Below the pieces are notes generated by a model, which saw only the letters and a list, made by a program, of their open reading frames with translations, was not told the DNA's origin and searched no databases. Positions 1-10,449 of a stretch of DNA of 64,000 nucleotides are shown here, in pieces; the first letter of the stretch is position 1, and each line of letters opens with the position of its first letter. The translations under genes and the position numbers were made by a program. Source of the stretch: Oidiodendron maius Zn (lineage: Eukaryota > Ascomycota > Leotiomycetes > Myxotrichaceae). The DNA is taken from NCBI GenBank assembly GCA_000827325.1, contig KN832870.1, forward strand, positions 2,666,001 to 2,730,000, read 5' to 3'.

Positions 1-2023
1 TCCATCCACCTGGCAGGGAAGGACGAATAGTCTGATCAGGTCCACTACCCATAGTCCCGCTTGCCAAAGTTTGAAAAGGCTCAGTTATTACCGCTTGCTG
101 ACCGCTAGAAAGAGTTTGCGATTTAGTGAGGTCCGGGGTCCTAGCTGGACTATTTCCAGGGCTAGGAGTACTGATATCTCTGCGGTGGCCTGGTTTGAAA
201 ATACCGATGTTAGAAGCGTGCTCTGAAGGCTCTTGCACCTCGGAGCTCTCCTTAACAGGGGCCATTGAGCTAGACTCAATTACTACAGGCGGACTATGAG
301 CGGTATACGTATTCTTGGAGCCTGGCATCGCAGCACTTGGAAGTCTACTCATAATTGGACTTATTCCTGTGGTGCTAGTACTCTCGCTTTCTGATCTCTT
401 GATACCAGTATCAGTTTGAGAAGCTGGCGTAGGAGGGAGCGAAGACTCGCTGACTTGATCGGCTCTGTCAAACGCCTGATTTACTGCTGATTTAAATCCA
501 AGAGAAGGTTCATTTCGGAGAGTGTGCTCTTCTGCTGGTTCTGGAAATTCTTTCGGCGGACCCGTAGGGGTCGTTTCAGAGGGAAGTGAGGATGGTTTGC
601 CAATATTGTCCGATTTCGTTTGGGACAAAAAGTCCATCCCGAAGCCAGACATCCGACTCAAGTTTGGCAATTGTGGGCTTGTCGACTGTTGTCGCTCAAT
701 GTCGGCTCCAAGCTTGTCTTGGGCAGTGTAATCCGGTGAGTCAAGATTATCGGCACCCGAGGGGTCATTCAATTGAAACCCGTCAAAGCCGTATTCACTC
801 TTCCGTTCCCTAACAGGCTCGAGCGTGGTTTTGAGCCGGCCTGGGTCAAAGGCGTCATCATTCTCAAAGTCCGTTCCGTTCCTGCCGACTAGTTCAGAGG
901 TCTGCTTTGGCTCTGGCAGAGGCTGTGTTGGAGATTCGGATCTGTCGCCCGATTTGGGACCTGTAATGGAGTCCATGCTATGTCTACTGGATTCTATCGA
1001 CCGCCGCTCTTTCTCACGCGCTTCTTCCATCCGTCGATAGATATCAGCTGGCCGAATAAACGGTAGCGCTTTTCCTTGCGTTGACGGTGCCGAAGCACTC
1101 GGTGAAGCTGGTTGTGCCGCTGCCCATGGCTTTTGCGCAGACATCTCCTGAGGCCCCTTTGTCGTCTCTGATGAATCGGAGCTCAGAGCTTGACTCGAGC
1201 CGCTCGCGGGTAACCTTATGGCAAGAGGTTCCGGAGACGATCTCGTTTGTAGTGGGGGAGGTAGCGCGGACGGCGAGAAATCTCGCTGTGCTTGATAATT
1301 GCTAGGCGTCCCCGGATTCAGGGTATATGATGCGATGGAACTCGAGTCACCAGTGGAGGTTCGCCCAAGCTGGGGCGCGTCAGGAGCCGCTGGTCCCGAA
1401 GGAGGAGGTGTTGGGATGGCTTTCCGGAGGCCAGTGACGGCTTGCTGCGTCGAAGGTTGCGTCGAAAGTGAGAGGGCTGGATGACTGACGGGGCTTCGCG
1501 CGCTTGGTACGCCGGTTATCTGGGAGAATCGCGTTGAAGGCGCCTTCGTCGCCGCCAACTGAGGTGACGGCTCACGCGCCAGGCCACTCCTGAAGTTGCG
1601 CTTTTCATCGTCCGCATCGAAGGAGTTCACTCGGGGCCGAGATGTCGTGGCTGAGCTTGGGAGTGGTGGCAGATCGCCATGGCTCTTCTTCGCCTCGGCC
1701 GGAGGAGGCTCAGGGTTTGGGGCGCTGTTCAGAGCTTGCCCGGCCTGTCGGAGACCTGTTGGTTTTGATACTGGTGGGGGAGGAGGCAGATCATATCCGT
1801 CGTCATCGTCACCCCAATCGTCTCCGCCATAGTCTGCCGGCTTTGCTTCAGCCCATTTCTTAGTCTTCTGCCTATTGACGTTCGCGCGGTACGATATGGG
1901 AGTGCTGGCAGACGCCGGCGACCTGGATCTTATCAGCACAACACCACCTCAGTATACAGGTCTCGATGGGTCTCACATGGACGCCGGGTCCGTGTCCCGA
2001 TTGTGTGGATAGCGCCCAGCCAT
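1..2023 (-). CDS. Disordered fungal protein, 5' part only (runs off left edge)
   Basis: Coding exons are 2023-1977 and 1922 to beyond base 1. The intron 1976-1923 has GTGAGA at its 5' end, a CTGAT branch site and CAG at its 3' end. The protein starts MAGRYPHNRDTDPAS and continues with a basic patch (NRQKTKKWAEAK), an acidic DDWGDDDGYD stretch and then several hundred residues rich in Pro, Ser and Thr. A short charged helix-like segment (RPADIYRRMEEAREKERR) stands out, and SRMSGFGMDFL lies nearer the left edge. No enzyme motif or membrane segment is seen. The reading frame stays open for about 1.9 kb, which is strong evidence of coding in such a low-complexity sequence. I recognise it only as a conserved type of filamentous-fungal disordered protein, possibly a cortical or actin-patch adaptor; that guess is weak. 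The C-terminus lies outside the window. Confidence 0.75.
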
Positions 2024-2983
2024 GTTCTTTGGCACTGCTCAGAGGCCGAACTCACGAGACATTTATCGCGCTGACCTCCGGCGAGCACATCGGGAGTTGG
2101 CTTACGTCGCTTTGTTAGGACCGGGGGGCACAGGAAGGTAGGACGGCGGGCGATGGGATGTCGGCCTAGTGCAACGAATGGTCGAACTGCTGCGACGCTC
2201 GAGGATGATGGGTGGCCGGCCAGCAGAGAGCGCAGAGGGAGGGGAGCAGAGGATGGTGTGGGGGGGGGGCGAGGTATGAGGGAGAGGGCGATGGGCGGAG
2301 GGCGAAGAAAAAAGACGAGGTTGTAGCAGATGTGGAGGTCGTATCCAACGATCTCTTCATCTCACGGAATGAAACCAAACAGCCAGTACCAAGAGAGCGT
2401 GGGAAATAGAGTAGGGGAATGCCCCTGTCCTGCCTCTCAACCCCGTTTTCCGTCTCCCGGGCTGCCACAATTACGGTAGCGTTACCACCCTGCTCTTGCT
2501 GGTGCTGCTGGGACCTCTGGTGCTTGGGATGGGTGCTGGTATTGGTGCTGGTGCCACTGACACTTACGCCCGATTCCGTAGTTCCTCCTGTGAGGCGAAC
2601 TTCGCCACATTCGTTGTCACGTGATTAGACCCTGCTGATGCCTTACATTTCATGCACGCTTTCATGGCCACCTGGCTGGCCGAGGATCCATCTTCCAAAC
2701 CTGTCCTCAGATCCTGATCCTGCTCTCTGCCACCAACGTCCTGCTCTAACATCTTCCCTTCCCTCCTTTCTCTTCCTTAATATCATGATACCCTTTTTCT
2801 GCACCCCCCTTTAATCAGAGTCCTGCCTCATACCCTCCTTTTTTGATCCCCTTCTTCTTGTTTCGCCTGCCAAGACGCCTGTAAATATTCCAGCCCGTGT
2901 CAATCCGAGACGCCGAAACACGCTCACAACTCTTGCGTGCACCGCGGCCGATATCGAACCAACGCCCAGCGCATCCTGTCACC
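2024..2983. promoter_or_regulatory. Divergent promoter region (left gene / SED5)
   Basis: This 960-bp spacer separates two divergent genes. It has a G-rich run near 2259-2268, a perfect TCACGTGA palindrome at 2617-2624 (a bHLH E-box type site, 360 bp before the SED5 start), and long C/T-rich tracts at 2750-2900 typical of fungal core promoters. The short ORFs here, on both strands, look like chance. Confidence 0.5.
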
Positions 2984-4071
2984 ATGGCGGTGGCCTCGAT
3001 CCAGGACCGCACCAATGAGTTCAAGTTAATCCTCAATCAGGTGCAGAAGCGACAGACGTCGTCGAAAGTTGGCGCACAGAGACAGTCCCTCCTCACCGAC
3101 TCGCAGAAGGCCGCTGCAAACAAAGGCGTGAACGGAGATGCGAAGCCAAGGAGGTCAGAGTTTGCGAGGAAGGCGGCAGAGATAGGGAGGGGAATCGCTG
3201 CGACGATGGGCAAGCTGGAAAAGTTGGCACAGTGTAAGGAGCCAGCGATAGTTACGCTTTACAACTTGTGACTGACAATGTGTACAACAGTGGCCAAGCG
3301 GAAGACACTCTTCGACGACCGGCCAGTTGAGATCAATGAATTAACATTCATAATCAAGCAAGATCTCTCATCCCTGAACCAGCAAATATCTGGCTTGCAG
3401 TCCCTTTCGCGAGCCCAGCATCCCAAAGCAGACCAGGAGGGCGAGCATAATAAGAATGTTGTCTTCCTACTACAAGGTAAATTAACAGATGTCTCCGCAA
3501 ACTTCAAAGATGTCCTTGAGGTACGCACCAAGAACATCCAAGCCTCACGGTCACGGACCGAGAACTTCGTGTCCTCCGTATCAGCGCATACAGCGCCATC
3601 CTTGCCACAGGGATCGAGTCCACTGTACAGTACGCCAGCAAGAGGCAGCCCGGCGCCGAGCCAGGATCTGTTGACTTTGAATCCTGTTGGGGATCAGCAA
3701 TTATTGATGATGGAGGAGGCGCAACCACAAAACACATATATCAGTCAGAGAGGCGAAGCTATCGAGGCCATCGAGAGGACAATTGCCGAGCTGGGTGGGA
3801 TCTTTGGACAATTAGCGACCATGGTTTCGGAACAAAGCGAGATGATTCAACGTATTGATGCGAATACCGAAGACGTAGTGGATAACGTCCAGGGCGCACA
3901 GAGGGAGCTACTAAAGTATTGGTCGAGGGTTTCTGGCAATCGCTGGTTGATTGCGAAGATGTTCGGTGTTCTAATGATTTTTTTCCTGTAAGTTATTAAC
4001 CCCCCTCCCCCGATGCGTATAGACTGTCTTGCTAATATTGATGCAGACTTTGGGTTTTGATAGCTGGATAG
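2984..4071 (+). CDS. SED5: Syntaxin-5-type Qa-SNARE Sed5
   Basis: Exons are 2984-3233, 3291-3987 and 4047-4071, giving 323 residues. The family is the Golgi t-SNARE needed for ER-to-Golgi and intra-Golgi fusion. Visible parts are the N-terminal segment (MAVASIQDRTNEF), the Habc region with the typical KLAQLAKRKTLFDDRP stretch (about 80-95), and a linker rich in Ser and Pro. A SNARE helix follows at about 235-295, with the zero-layer glutamine at Q265 (in MVSEQSEMI), then a C-terminal anchor ending FFLLWVLIAG. The last coding exon is only 25 bases and supplies half of the membrane anchor; without it the protein would end after MIFFL. The start at 2984 has CACCATGG context; the open frame upstream lacks another in-frame ATG. 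Identification is by family motifs and length. Confidence 0.95.
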
Positions 4072-4757
4072 AGCTGATCATTGTCAGCAGCACAACGCAT
4101 AGGTGCAACCCAACCTGTACTATTACTTTAGAAAGGGAGCAAGAATATACAGATTTAGTATCATCGCGCAATGGCCTCCGTGCTTGGTGTACTTGTCCCT
4201 CGCAGCTTTTCGGGCGTTTTCTGATTGTTTCGTATGCCTTGTGTCAGTTGGCATTGGTCCCTACTATATGCGGTTCATGCAACAAGCACGGTTTCATCCC
4301 CGCACCACTGAAGATGAGCCACATTCCTACTCCAGGATGTGACTGGCCAGTCGGCAGCAATGGACTCTAGAACAAAGATGCGCATGTCATAGACGGTCCA
4401 AAGTCCCAATCAGACACTAATAAAGTTTTAGGAATAGGATAGGAGTAAGGGAATTAGGTTAACACAACTTTCAAAGAGTTCAGACGTCTTCTGAGCGATA
4501 TTATTATAGATAGTAGCTGCGAGGGGTATTTGGATCCTTGCGCATCTTTGCTGGCGTCAATCCTGAAGCCTTTGATTGCCAGATTCCAAATAACAATGAC
4601 ATATAATTTCCTTCGTAGCAGCGCTTGCACTCTTCCCTACTACGCTGAAATCGATCTAGACTTTTTTTTCTTCGCTCCACACTCCTTCCATATTAACCTA
4701 GAATAAAGTATAATCCAATAGGTAGCCTCTTATCCTAGACTCTAGTAGATTTTGTTA

Positions 4758-4958
4758 CTATCCCTTCGTCTGTCGCGAAAAACCTCAACCAGCAGGGGTT
4801 CATCTGAATACGGCCCTCTAATTTGCTCCGGAGAGAAAAGGCATAATATTATGCTTTACTTTCCCTTATTCAGTCAATTCATAACCTTATGAAAGTCTAT
4901 GATAGTTAAATGAGATGTATTATTGGGCCGCTTACCCCTGGTACAGACGAAGGGATAG
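4758..4958. repeat. Short inverted-repeat element (MITE-like)
   Basis: CTATCCCTTCGTCTGT at 4758-4773 is repeated exactly, inverted, at 4943-4958. Inside each arm a second match follows (ACCAGCAGGGG on the left, ACCAGGGG on the right), so the ends are related beyond the 16-bp core. The 201-bp unit has no coding capacity and contains an ATAATATTAT palindrome near 4852. A clear target-site duplication is not visible. This fits a decayed MITE. Confidence 0.5.
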
Positions 4959-4980
4959 GTTGTGTCAATCAAAAAGTATT

Positions 4981-5079
4981 GATTGCCCCATCTCTAATAG
5001 GGGAAGCCTAGTTTAAAGATACTTGTAAAATGAGTGTGTGGGTCTATTAATCTCCAGGCCAAATCCGTGCTTAGTGATG
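4981..5079 (+). repeat. Diverged direct repeat, copy 1
   Basis: It shares with 5712-5786 the ordered blocks GATTGCCCC, a GGGG run, AGTTTAAA, then GCCAAATCCGT, CTTAGT and ATG. Spacing differs by small indels. It lies between the inverted-repeat element and the tandem array. Confidence 0.5.
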
Positions 5080-5091
5080 TAAAGCCCGAAT

Positions 5092-5295
5092 AAAGCCGAA
5101 ATAAAAATAAATCCCAGTCAACGTCAACACATTGCAAAGCTGAAATAAAAATAAAAAATCCAGTCCACGTCAACACACTGTAAAACCAAAATATAAATCA
5201 AAATCCAGTCAACACACTGTAAAGCCAAAATAGAAATAAAAATGCAGTCCAGGTCAGCACACTGTAAAGCCTAAATAGAAATCAAAACCAGTCCT
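5092..5295 (+). repeat. Tandem array, about 45-bp unit, 4.5 copies
   Basis: Units begin at 5092, 5136, 5182, 5221 and 5266 (the last partial). Each starts AAAGCC(A/G)AAATA, runs through an A-rich stretch, and ends CCAGTC..CGTCAACACACTGT. Unit lengths are 44, 46, 39 and 45 bp. Differences are mostly substitutions plus a 6-bp deletion in unit 3. No protein-coding sense is seen. Confidence 0.8.
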
Positions 5296-5711
5296 CCTAG
5301 GGGGCCTTGAACTCAACACCCCCTAAGCCGCCATGTTGAAATGGTCGGAAATCCGCAAAGCCAACACACTCCCAAATTGGTTTAGCCCTTGCCTGAGTCC
5401 CCTAAATTGTCGTATGGTATCTCTCGCTCCTCTTGATGTCCGCCGATGTCTTTGCCGCCAGTTCCCCAGAATCACCCCCCGTGGCCTTATTCCAAATTTC
5501 CTAGCTATCCTTGCCAGTGTGAATAGCCTAGGTTGTTGCCGATGCCGATGCCATTGTTGTTCGATGATGAGAATGCCATGAACCAATCTAAGATGCCGTA
5601 CGATAATCAGGATGTTGTGAACTGATTAAAGGAATCGACCCAAGGGAGCAGTTCGGAATATGCGCAGCTGTAAGCGAAATCTAGGCTTATAACTCTCAAC
5701 CAAGAAGAATC

Positions 5712-5786
5712 GATTGCCCCTTCTCTTATGGGGGACGCCAAGTTTAAATACAAAAATGATCCAAGCCAAATCCGTTCTTAGTCATG
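5712..5786 (+). repeat. Diverged direct repeat, copy 2
   Basis: This is the second copy of the element at 4981-5079, about 730 bp downstream in the same orientation, with the same block order. The pair could be remnants of long terminal or other duplicated sequence. Confidence 0.5.
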
Positions 5787-5802
5787 CCCAGGTCGACAGG
5801 TT

Positions 5803-5878
5803 GTTTGGTTATAATATTATAGGTTATTTACATATAGTACTATGGGTTACTTGCATATAGTACTATAGGTTGTTTGCA
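5803..5878 (+). repeat. 24-bp satellite, three units
   Basis: Three tandem units follow the pattern ATAGTACTATAGGTTGTTTGCA with a 24-bp period. The left units read GGTTATTTACAT and GGTTACTTGCAT, so the copies differ mainly by G/A and C/T changes. The 18-mer GTACTATAGGTTGTTTGC (5860-5877) is repeated exactly at 24811-24828 in another spacer. Confidence 0.65.
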
Positions 5879-6499
5879 AAGTTGTTCGTTTAGGGTGGTC
5901 ATGTAGTAATTCATGTTCTGCGCGGTTACAGGGATGGCCGTGGGGAAAAGAGAGAAGATGGAGATAATGACGCCAAAGAAGACGCCGTAGAGGCTCACCG
6001 CCAGGCCGAATGGGATGGGCTGTTTGCTTGCCGCAGGTGGTGTGCTGTATGGCTTGCCGCGTGCTTGGCTTGCCATAGGTGGGTGGCTAGCCGCAGATGG
6101 GTGGCCTGCTGCAGCTGCTTTTTTTGCCTGCCTGCCGCCGCTTGTTTGTTTACCTGCCTGCCACTGCTTTCGAGGTTTGGTGGTTCCAAAGGTGAGCAGT
6201 GGTGGGGTAGCTCGCGTTATCGCAGCAAGCTGGGAACCCGTGAATCACTATTTTGGGAAAACCCAACTCAAATCAGTGCTATGGATCGATATGAGGACTT
6301 CAAGATCGATGAAAGGCAAATCCTGGGGCTGAGATGCTGGTGGGCCGCCGAAGATTTGATACTGCTACCAAATTGTGAGAAGTGTGTAATCTTGTAAAGT
6401 CGTCGTATTTTGCTAGGACTTTACTCCACTTCCCGAGGAACAGGCCAACCAAGCACTGTTACACTGTTGGTTCCCGAATCCATTCCCAAGTTGAGCCAG

Positions 6500-6900
6500 C
6501 CACTGCACCATCGTATCGTCTAGCCCATATTGATGTAAGTAATGCAATTCGCCTATCTGCAATATAGATGAAGCAAAACTATGATGCCAAGCATAAACCA
6601 CGATTCTTCCGAGTACGAGAATATATCTCTTTGCGATTGCATTAAGGTTATAACTTCCCAAGGCTTAAAAGCACAAATGTTAAGGTACAACAGCGATTCG
6701 CGGGACCGTTCAAGCAGATCTCCAGAATCCTAAACCAGAGCGTCTGCTTCGAAAGAGGGTCTTGAAACAAAATATAGGAAGCGAGGTGGTCGAATACCTT
6801 GTAAGGTTTGCAGGGCTCTCGGTAGAATATGATTAGTGGATCATGGTTCGGAATTTGCCACTTGAATTGATTAATCGATTCAAGAAGGACAGAGCAAAGG
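6500..6900 (+). mobile_element. Ty3/Gypsy polyprotein 3' relic with chromodomain
   Basis: In one frame the translation gives NYDAKHKPRFFRVREYISLR, then a stop, then GYNFPRLKS and QQRFAGPFKQISRI. This is the order of the post-integrase region of fungal Gypsy elements. About 70 bp further, in the frame that follows a small indel, the sequence reads ERLLRKRVLKQ then VEYLVRFAGLSVEYD, a stop and WIM; this matches the chromodomain core EYLVKWKG...SW. At least three in-frame stops (6565, about 6640 and about 6826) and a frame change make it a dead fragment. The stops (TAG, TAA) are consistent with RIP or ordinary decay. No LTR pair was identified around it. Confidence 0.7.
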
Positions 6901-7107
6901 ATTAGTTTTAGCTTTGGGACAATGCATTCTTTGAAAGCCAGCAGATGTTGGCACTCCTTCTTAGGGTTTAGCTTGGCTTAGTCAGAGTGGGGTATCTCGC
7001 ACTCTGCGTTTACCCAATCAACTTACATACAAAGTACGCTCAACATACGTCCAGAATTTAATCTATTCGCTGATGGGACTCAGTATACACCATAAATTGG
7101 CGCAAAA

Positions 7108-8071
7108 ATGTCTACACGCATTCCCTCCCTACTAGAGCCCTACCTTTCTCTTCCACCAGAAGCATCACTCATTCTGCTAACCAGTGTTCTCGGCGCAAGC
7201 TCCAACTGGCTGGTCATACGCTTCATATATTCCGCCCTCCAGGGTCAGGATGCCCCTCCCGAGCAAGGAGACACGAAAGTCTTGCTCGTGAGCTTTATGA
7301 GGGATCTAAATTTTTGGAAAGAGAATGCTAGGCGATTGGTCAGTACTGTGTTATTTTTCTTTTCTTTCTCTAGTGTTGTCTTAACACGTTTAACAAAAAC
7401 GTTGAAAAGTGCTACCTAGGGTCTTGATCTGGATAAGCTGGCTACAAAGAAGAGATTTGCTTTTGTAGATGGGCTAAGTGGATTGTATTTGCCTGCACAG
7501 GGATCGGCCCCTGTGAGAGCCGGGCAGAAAGTGCTATCTGACCCAGACTTGACGGCGATATCAAAAGAGATCCAACATGCAATCGAGATGTACTCCCAAG
7601 ATGGTGCATCCCGAATTCTACTTGTTATAGATCAATTAGACTTGTTGCTAGCAACGGGAGGCGACCGTGTTAGTGCGGTAGAAATCGAGGAAATGCTGAT
7701 GGGGATGCGCGAGGTTCGTAGTATCTGGCAGCGAATGTTATTTATTCTCGCCGCTGATATCATTCCAGCACGTTCATGCAACCGTCTTGACTCTCTCAGC
7801 GGATAGTTCCTTGGTATCAAGCCAGCAGACCCCACTGGAATCAAATCATGCTGCAGCTCTCTTAGGCGTAGCTCACACGGCAGATTTTATTATGAGTTTA
7901 AGGCTTTTAGACTCAGGCACAGCAAGAGATGTTAGTGGCGTGGTTAGAATTACTGTAGGGAATCAAGAGTCAATAACAGATCAAAGAGCCGGAGGGAAGA
8001 TGGAGCAAAAAGAATTGCTGTATTTTATAGGCGGGGACGGTGGAGTAAAGGTATTTGAACGGGGGCAGTGA
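7108..8071 (+). CDS. ELP6: Elongator complex subunit Elp6
   Basis: Exons are 7108-7338, 7420-7713 and 7769-8071, giving 275 residues. Elp6 is one of three RecA-fold subunits (Elp4-6) of Elongator, which modifies wobble uridines of tRNAs. Recognition rests on the fungal Elp6 pattern: an N-terminal LLEPYLSLPPEASLILLTSV, then RFAFVDGLSGLYLP, ILLVIDQLDLLLA, QQTPLESNHAA, MSLRLLDSGTARDVSGV, and the C-terminus ELLYFIGGDGGVKVFERGQ. Like its family it lacks a full Walker A motif. Without removal of the 55-bp intron at 7714-7768 the frame would break before the conserved HVHATVLTLSAD segment. It converges on RPL37, 323 bp away. Confidence 0.9.
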
Positions 8072-8394
8072 ATATAGATGCAAATTTCACTCCATGACTC
8101 AACCACTTTGCAATGCAATTTGTAGTGACTTGACTCATGAGTACGAGGTGGTAAGCATCATGCACATTGGTCTGTGTGGTCGCTGGAAATTTGTGCCCTG
8201 GTCTCAGGTTTGTATTGCTTTGTATGATTCCCGGTGAGAAAACACGCCAATTGTATCCTCGAAATTTGCACTTGAACACAGTTATCGTTGCACTAGAATG
8301 CCATTGATCGCATTGGCTAATATGAGCCACATTCCCCGAGCACCAAAGCAATCCGCTGCCGTTCCCAAACCACTCAACCCCCAAGATGCATCAT
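8072..8394. other. Convergent 3' spacer ELP6/RPL37
   Basis: This is 323 bp between two stop codons. I see no gene; it should hold both 3' UTRs. Confidence 0.4.
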
Positions 8395-8926
<532 letters not shown>

Positions 8927-8939
8927 TTGATTTAGGAAC

Positions 8940-9008
8940 TGTAATGGAGACAGTTAGTAAGATAACTTGAGTCTGGACATGTATTATTTGATTGCACATA
9001 GCACATAC
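8940..9008 (-). other. Probable 5' UTR intron of RPL37
   Basis: On the minus strand it has a GTATGTG donor, a perfect TACTAAC branch site (8960-8954) and an ACAG acceptor at 8942-8940, ending 13 bases before the ATG. The length of 69 bp matches the coding introns. Confidence 0.65.
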
Positions 9009-9088
9009 CTCGTGAGCCGTGGTTTGTCGTGTTTGTCGTTAATGATTTCCTCCCTTTGAGAATTCGCGATGGCCGTTTCCTTAGCGCC

Positions 9089-10449
9089 GTGATTTTCGCG
9101 GCAAGGGCTAGGGCTTAATCAAATCACGTGATATAACACGAAAATTGTCACAAATATTACTAAGCATTTAGCATTATTTACCCTTTTCGGCCAGCAATGG
9201 CACCTAATTACCATCATATTGTCTTTCAGTAAAAACGAAAGCAGATTAGTAGGCTAATGATTTAATATAATACTCTTTCTTAGTATTGTTTATATCTATA
9301 AGTATTTATTGCAACGTTATCCAGATTTTAGTGCCTTAAGCAGCAATATGAAGCGAACCTCTAGCCTGCTCTTTCAGAACAATACGTATTATTCTTCTTT
9401 CTAGCTCTTGAAACTTTTTGGGATTAAACCTTTCATTCGATTTATATATGAGTAACTTCTTTTTCTGAAGAGCCTAAGACAATTTTATTACGCTTAGATT
9501 CTTGTAGCCCTAGCCACTAGCTTAATTATCCCGGATTTACAAAAAGGTGTGCCTTTCTGTTGTATATATACTCGTCGCTTTTTATTCCGTTCTCTGCTAT
9601 TTTAGCAGTCCATAGAGTACAGGAGTTGTTAACCTTTTTAACCAGCTTACTTCCTCCTTCTGTACTAGAAAGCCATCCTTATATCTTTTCTCAAACAGTA
9701 GTTTTCTTATACTCGGTGCAAAACCGTAAAGACTAAGGCCGTGCTATGCTACAATCTCCTCCGCGATTGAAATTATCCTCTTCCTCTGCCTATGGTCTTG
9801 AACAACCTTTGGACAAGTCCATTAACATCAACTAACAATTTGCGTTGCAGCCGATTCGCTCCTCTCAAGAGGGACCTCAGATATTAGCTCTTGTAACACC
9901 CCAAAGTATCAGTCTTTCCGTTTTTATAGCTAGTTCGGTCTAGCGGTCGCCGGTGCGTATCGTAGTAATAGAGCATAATAGCTAGATCTGAAAAATCAAA
10001 ATAAAATTGATTCGTTAGGATGTTAGAGTTTAGACCAGAAAGTCGTCGTGCAAGCTGGACGAATTGACAAAAATCAGGAGAGCCTTGCTTGCAGCTTTGA
10101 GCACAATAATCTAACGCCCAGCAAAATTCGTTAACCTCCAGATACTCTTTTCCCCACAAATACATATGACAACCAGGCCTAAGTCTTGACGTATCTTCTT
10201 GATCAACGCCATCGTCCACGAGCAGCATGTGCTCAAAAAGGGGCTTCACAAGTTTCCTAAAATCATCGATTGTGCAGGTGGTTATATTGTAGAAATATAA
10301 TAATCGGTATTGTTTGCAATAATTCTAAATAACTACTGCATTCTTGATCCTAGAATATTGCCGCTATAACTTGAAGAGAGAGCCGGACTTTTAGAGCTGT
10401 AGTTAAGGGTATAATAGTCTAACCCCCATCCCTGCGAAGCGAAAATCCC
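9089..10449. mobile_element. Candidate decayed DNA element with inverted ends
   Basis: The left end at 9089-9118 begins GTGATTTTCGC and continues with AGGGCTAGGGCTT. The right end, 10411-10449 read on the minus strand, begins GGGATTTTCGC and continues CAGGGATGGGGGTTAG. A third copy at 16681-16719 matches the right end at 32 of 39 positions, mostly by transitions. The interior is AT-rich and carries remnants of unrecognised minus-strand coding sequence (9600-9820 and 9884-10249). TCACGTGA sits just inside the left end. No transposase motif (DDE/DDD) could be recognised and no target duplication is visible, so the call depends on the inverted ends only. Confidence 0.4.
9884..10249 (-). pseudogene. 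Unrecognised ORF remnant inside the 9089-10449 element
   Basis: A 121-codon frame contains protein-like sequence (HMLLVDDGVDQEDTSRLRPG, LEVNEFCWALDYCAQSC, FSDLAIMLYYYDTHRRPLD). Downstream on the same strand, around 9820-9600, another open stretch broken by TAG codons reads RKRIISIAEEIVA then HGLSLYGFAPSIRKLLFEKR and QKEEVSWLKRLTTPVLYG. Both look like decayed coding sequence of one protein. I do not recognise the family. It could be a transposon-encoded protein or a lineage-specific gene copy. Confidence 0.35.

Larger units (their letters stand above)
4072..7107. other. Repeat-rich spacer between SED5 and ELP6
   Basis: This 3-kb AT-rich region has no intact gene. It holds a 16-bp inverted-repeat pair (4758-4958), a diverged direct repeat (4981-5079 and 5712-5786), a 45-bp tandem array (5092-5295), a 24-bp satellite (5803-5878) and a Gypsy relic (about 6500-6900), each listed separately. 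At 6010-6130 there is a low-complexity stretch with repeated GGCTTGCC and GGTGGG(T)GGC words. The rest, about 4100-4750, 5330-5700 and 6140-6480, shows nothing I can name. Confidence 0.6.

Noticed and set aside
2166-2468. 100-codon minus-strand frame
   Set aside because: Low-complexity translation in a promoter spacer; no motif, and an equally open frame lies on the other strand.
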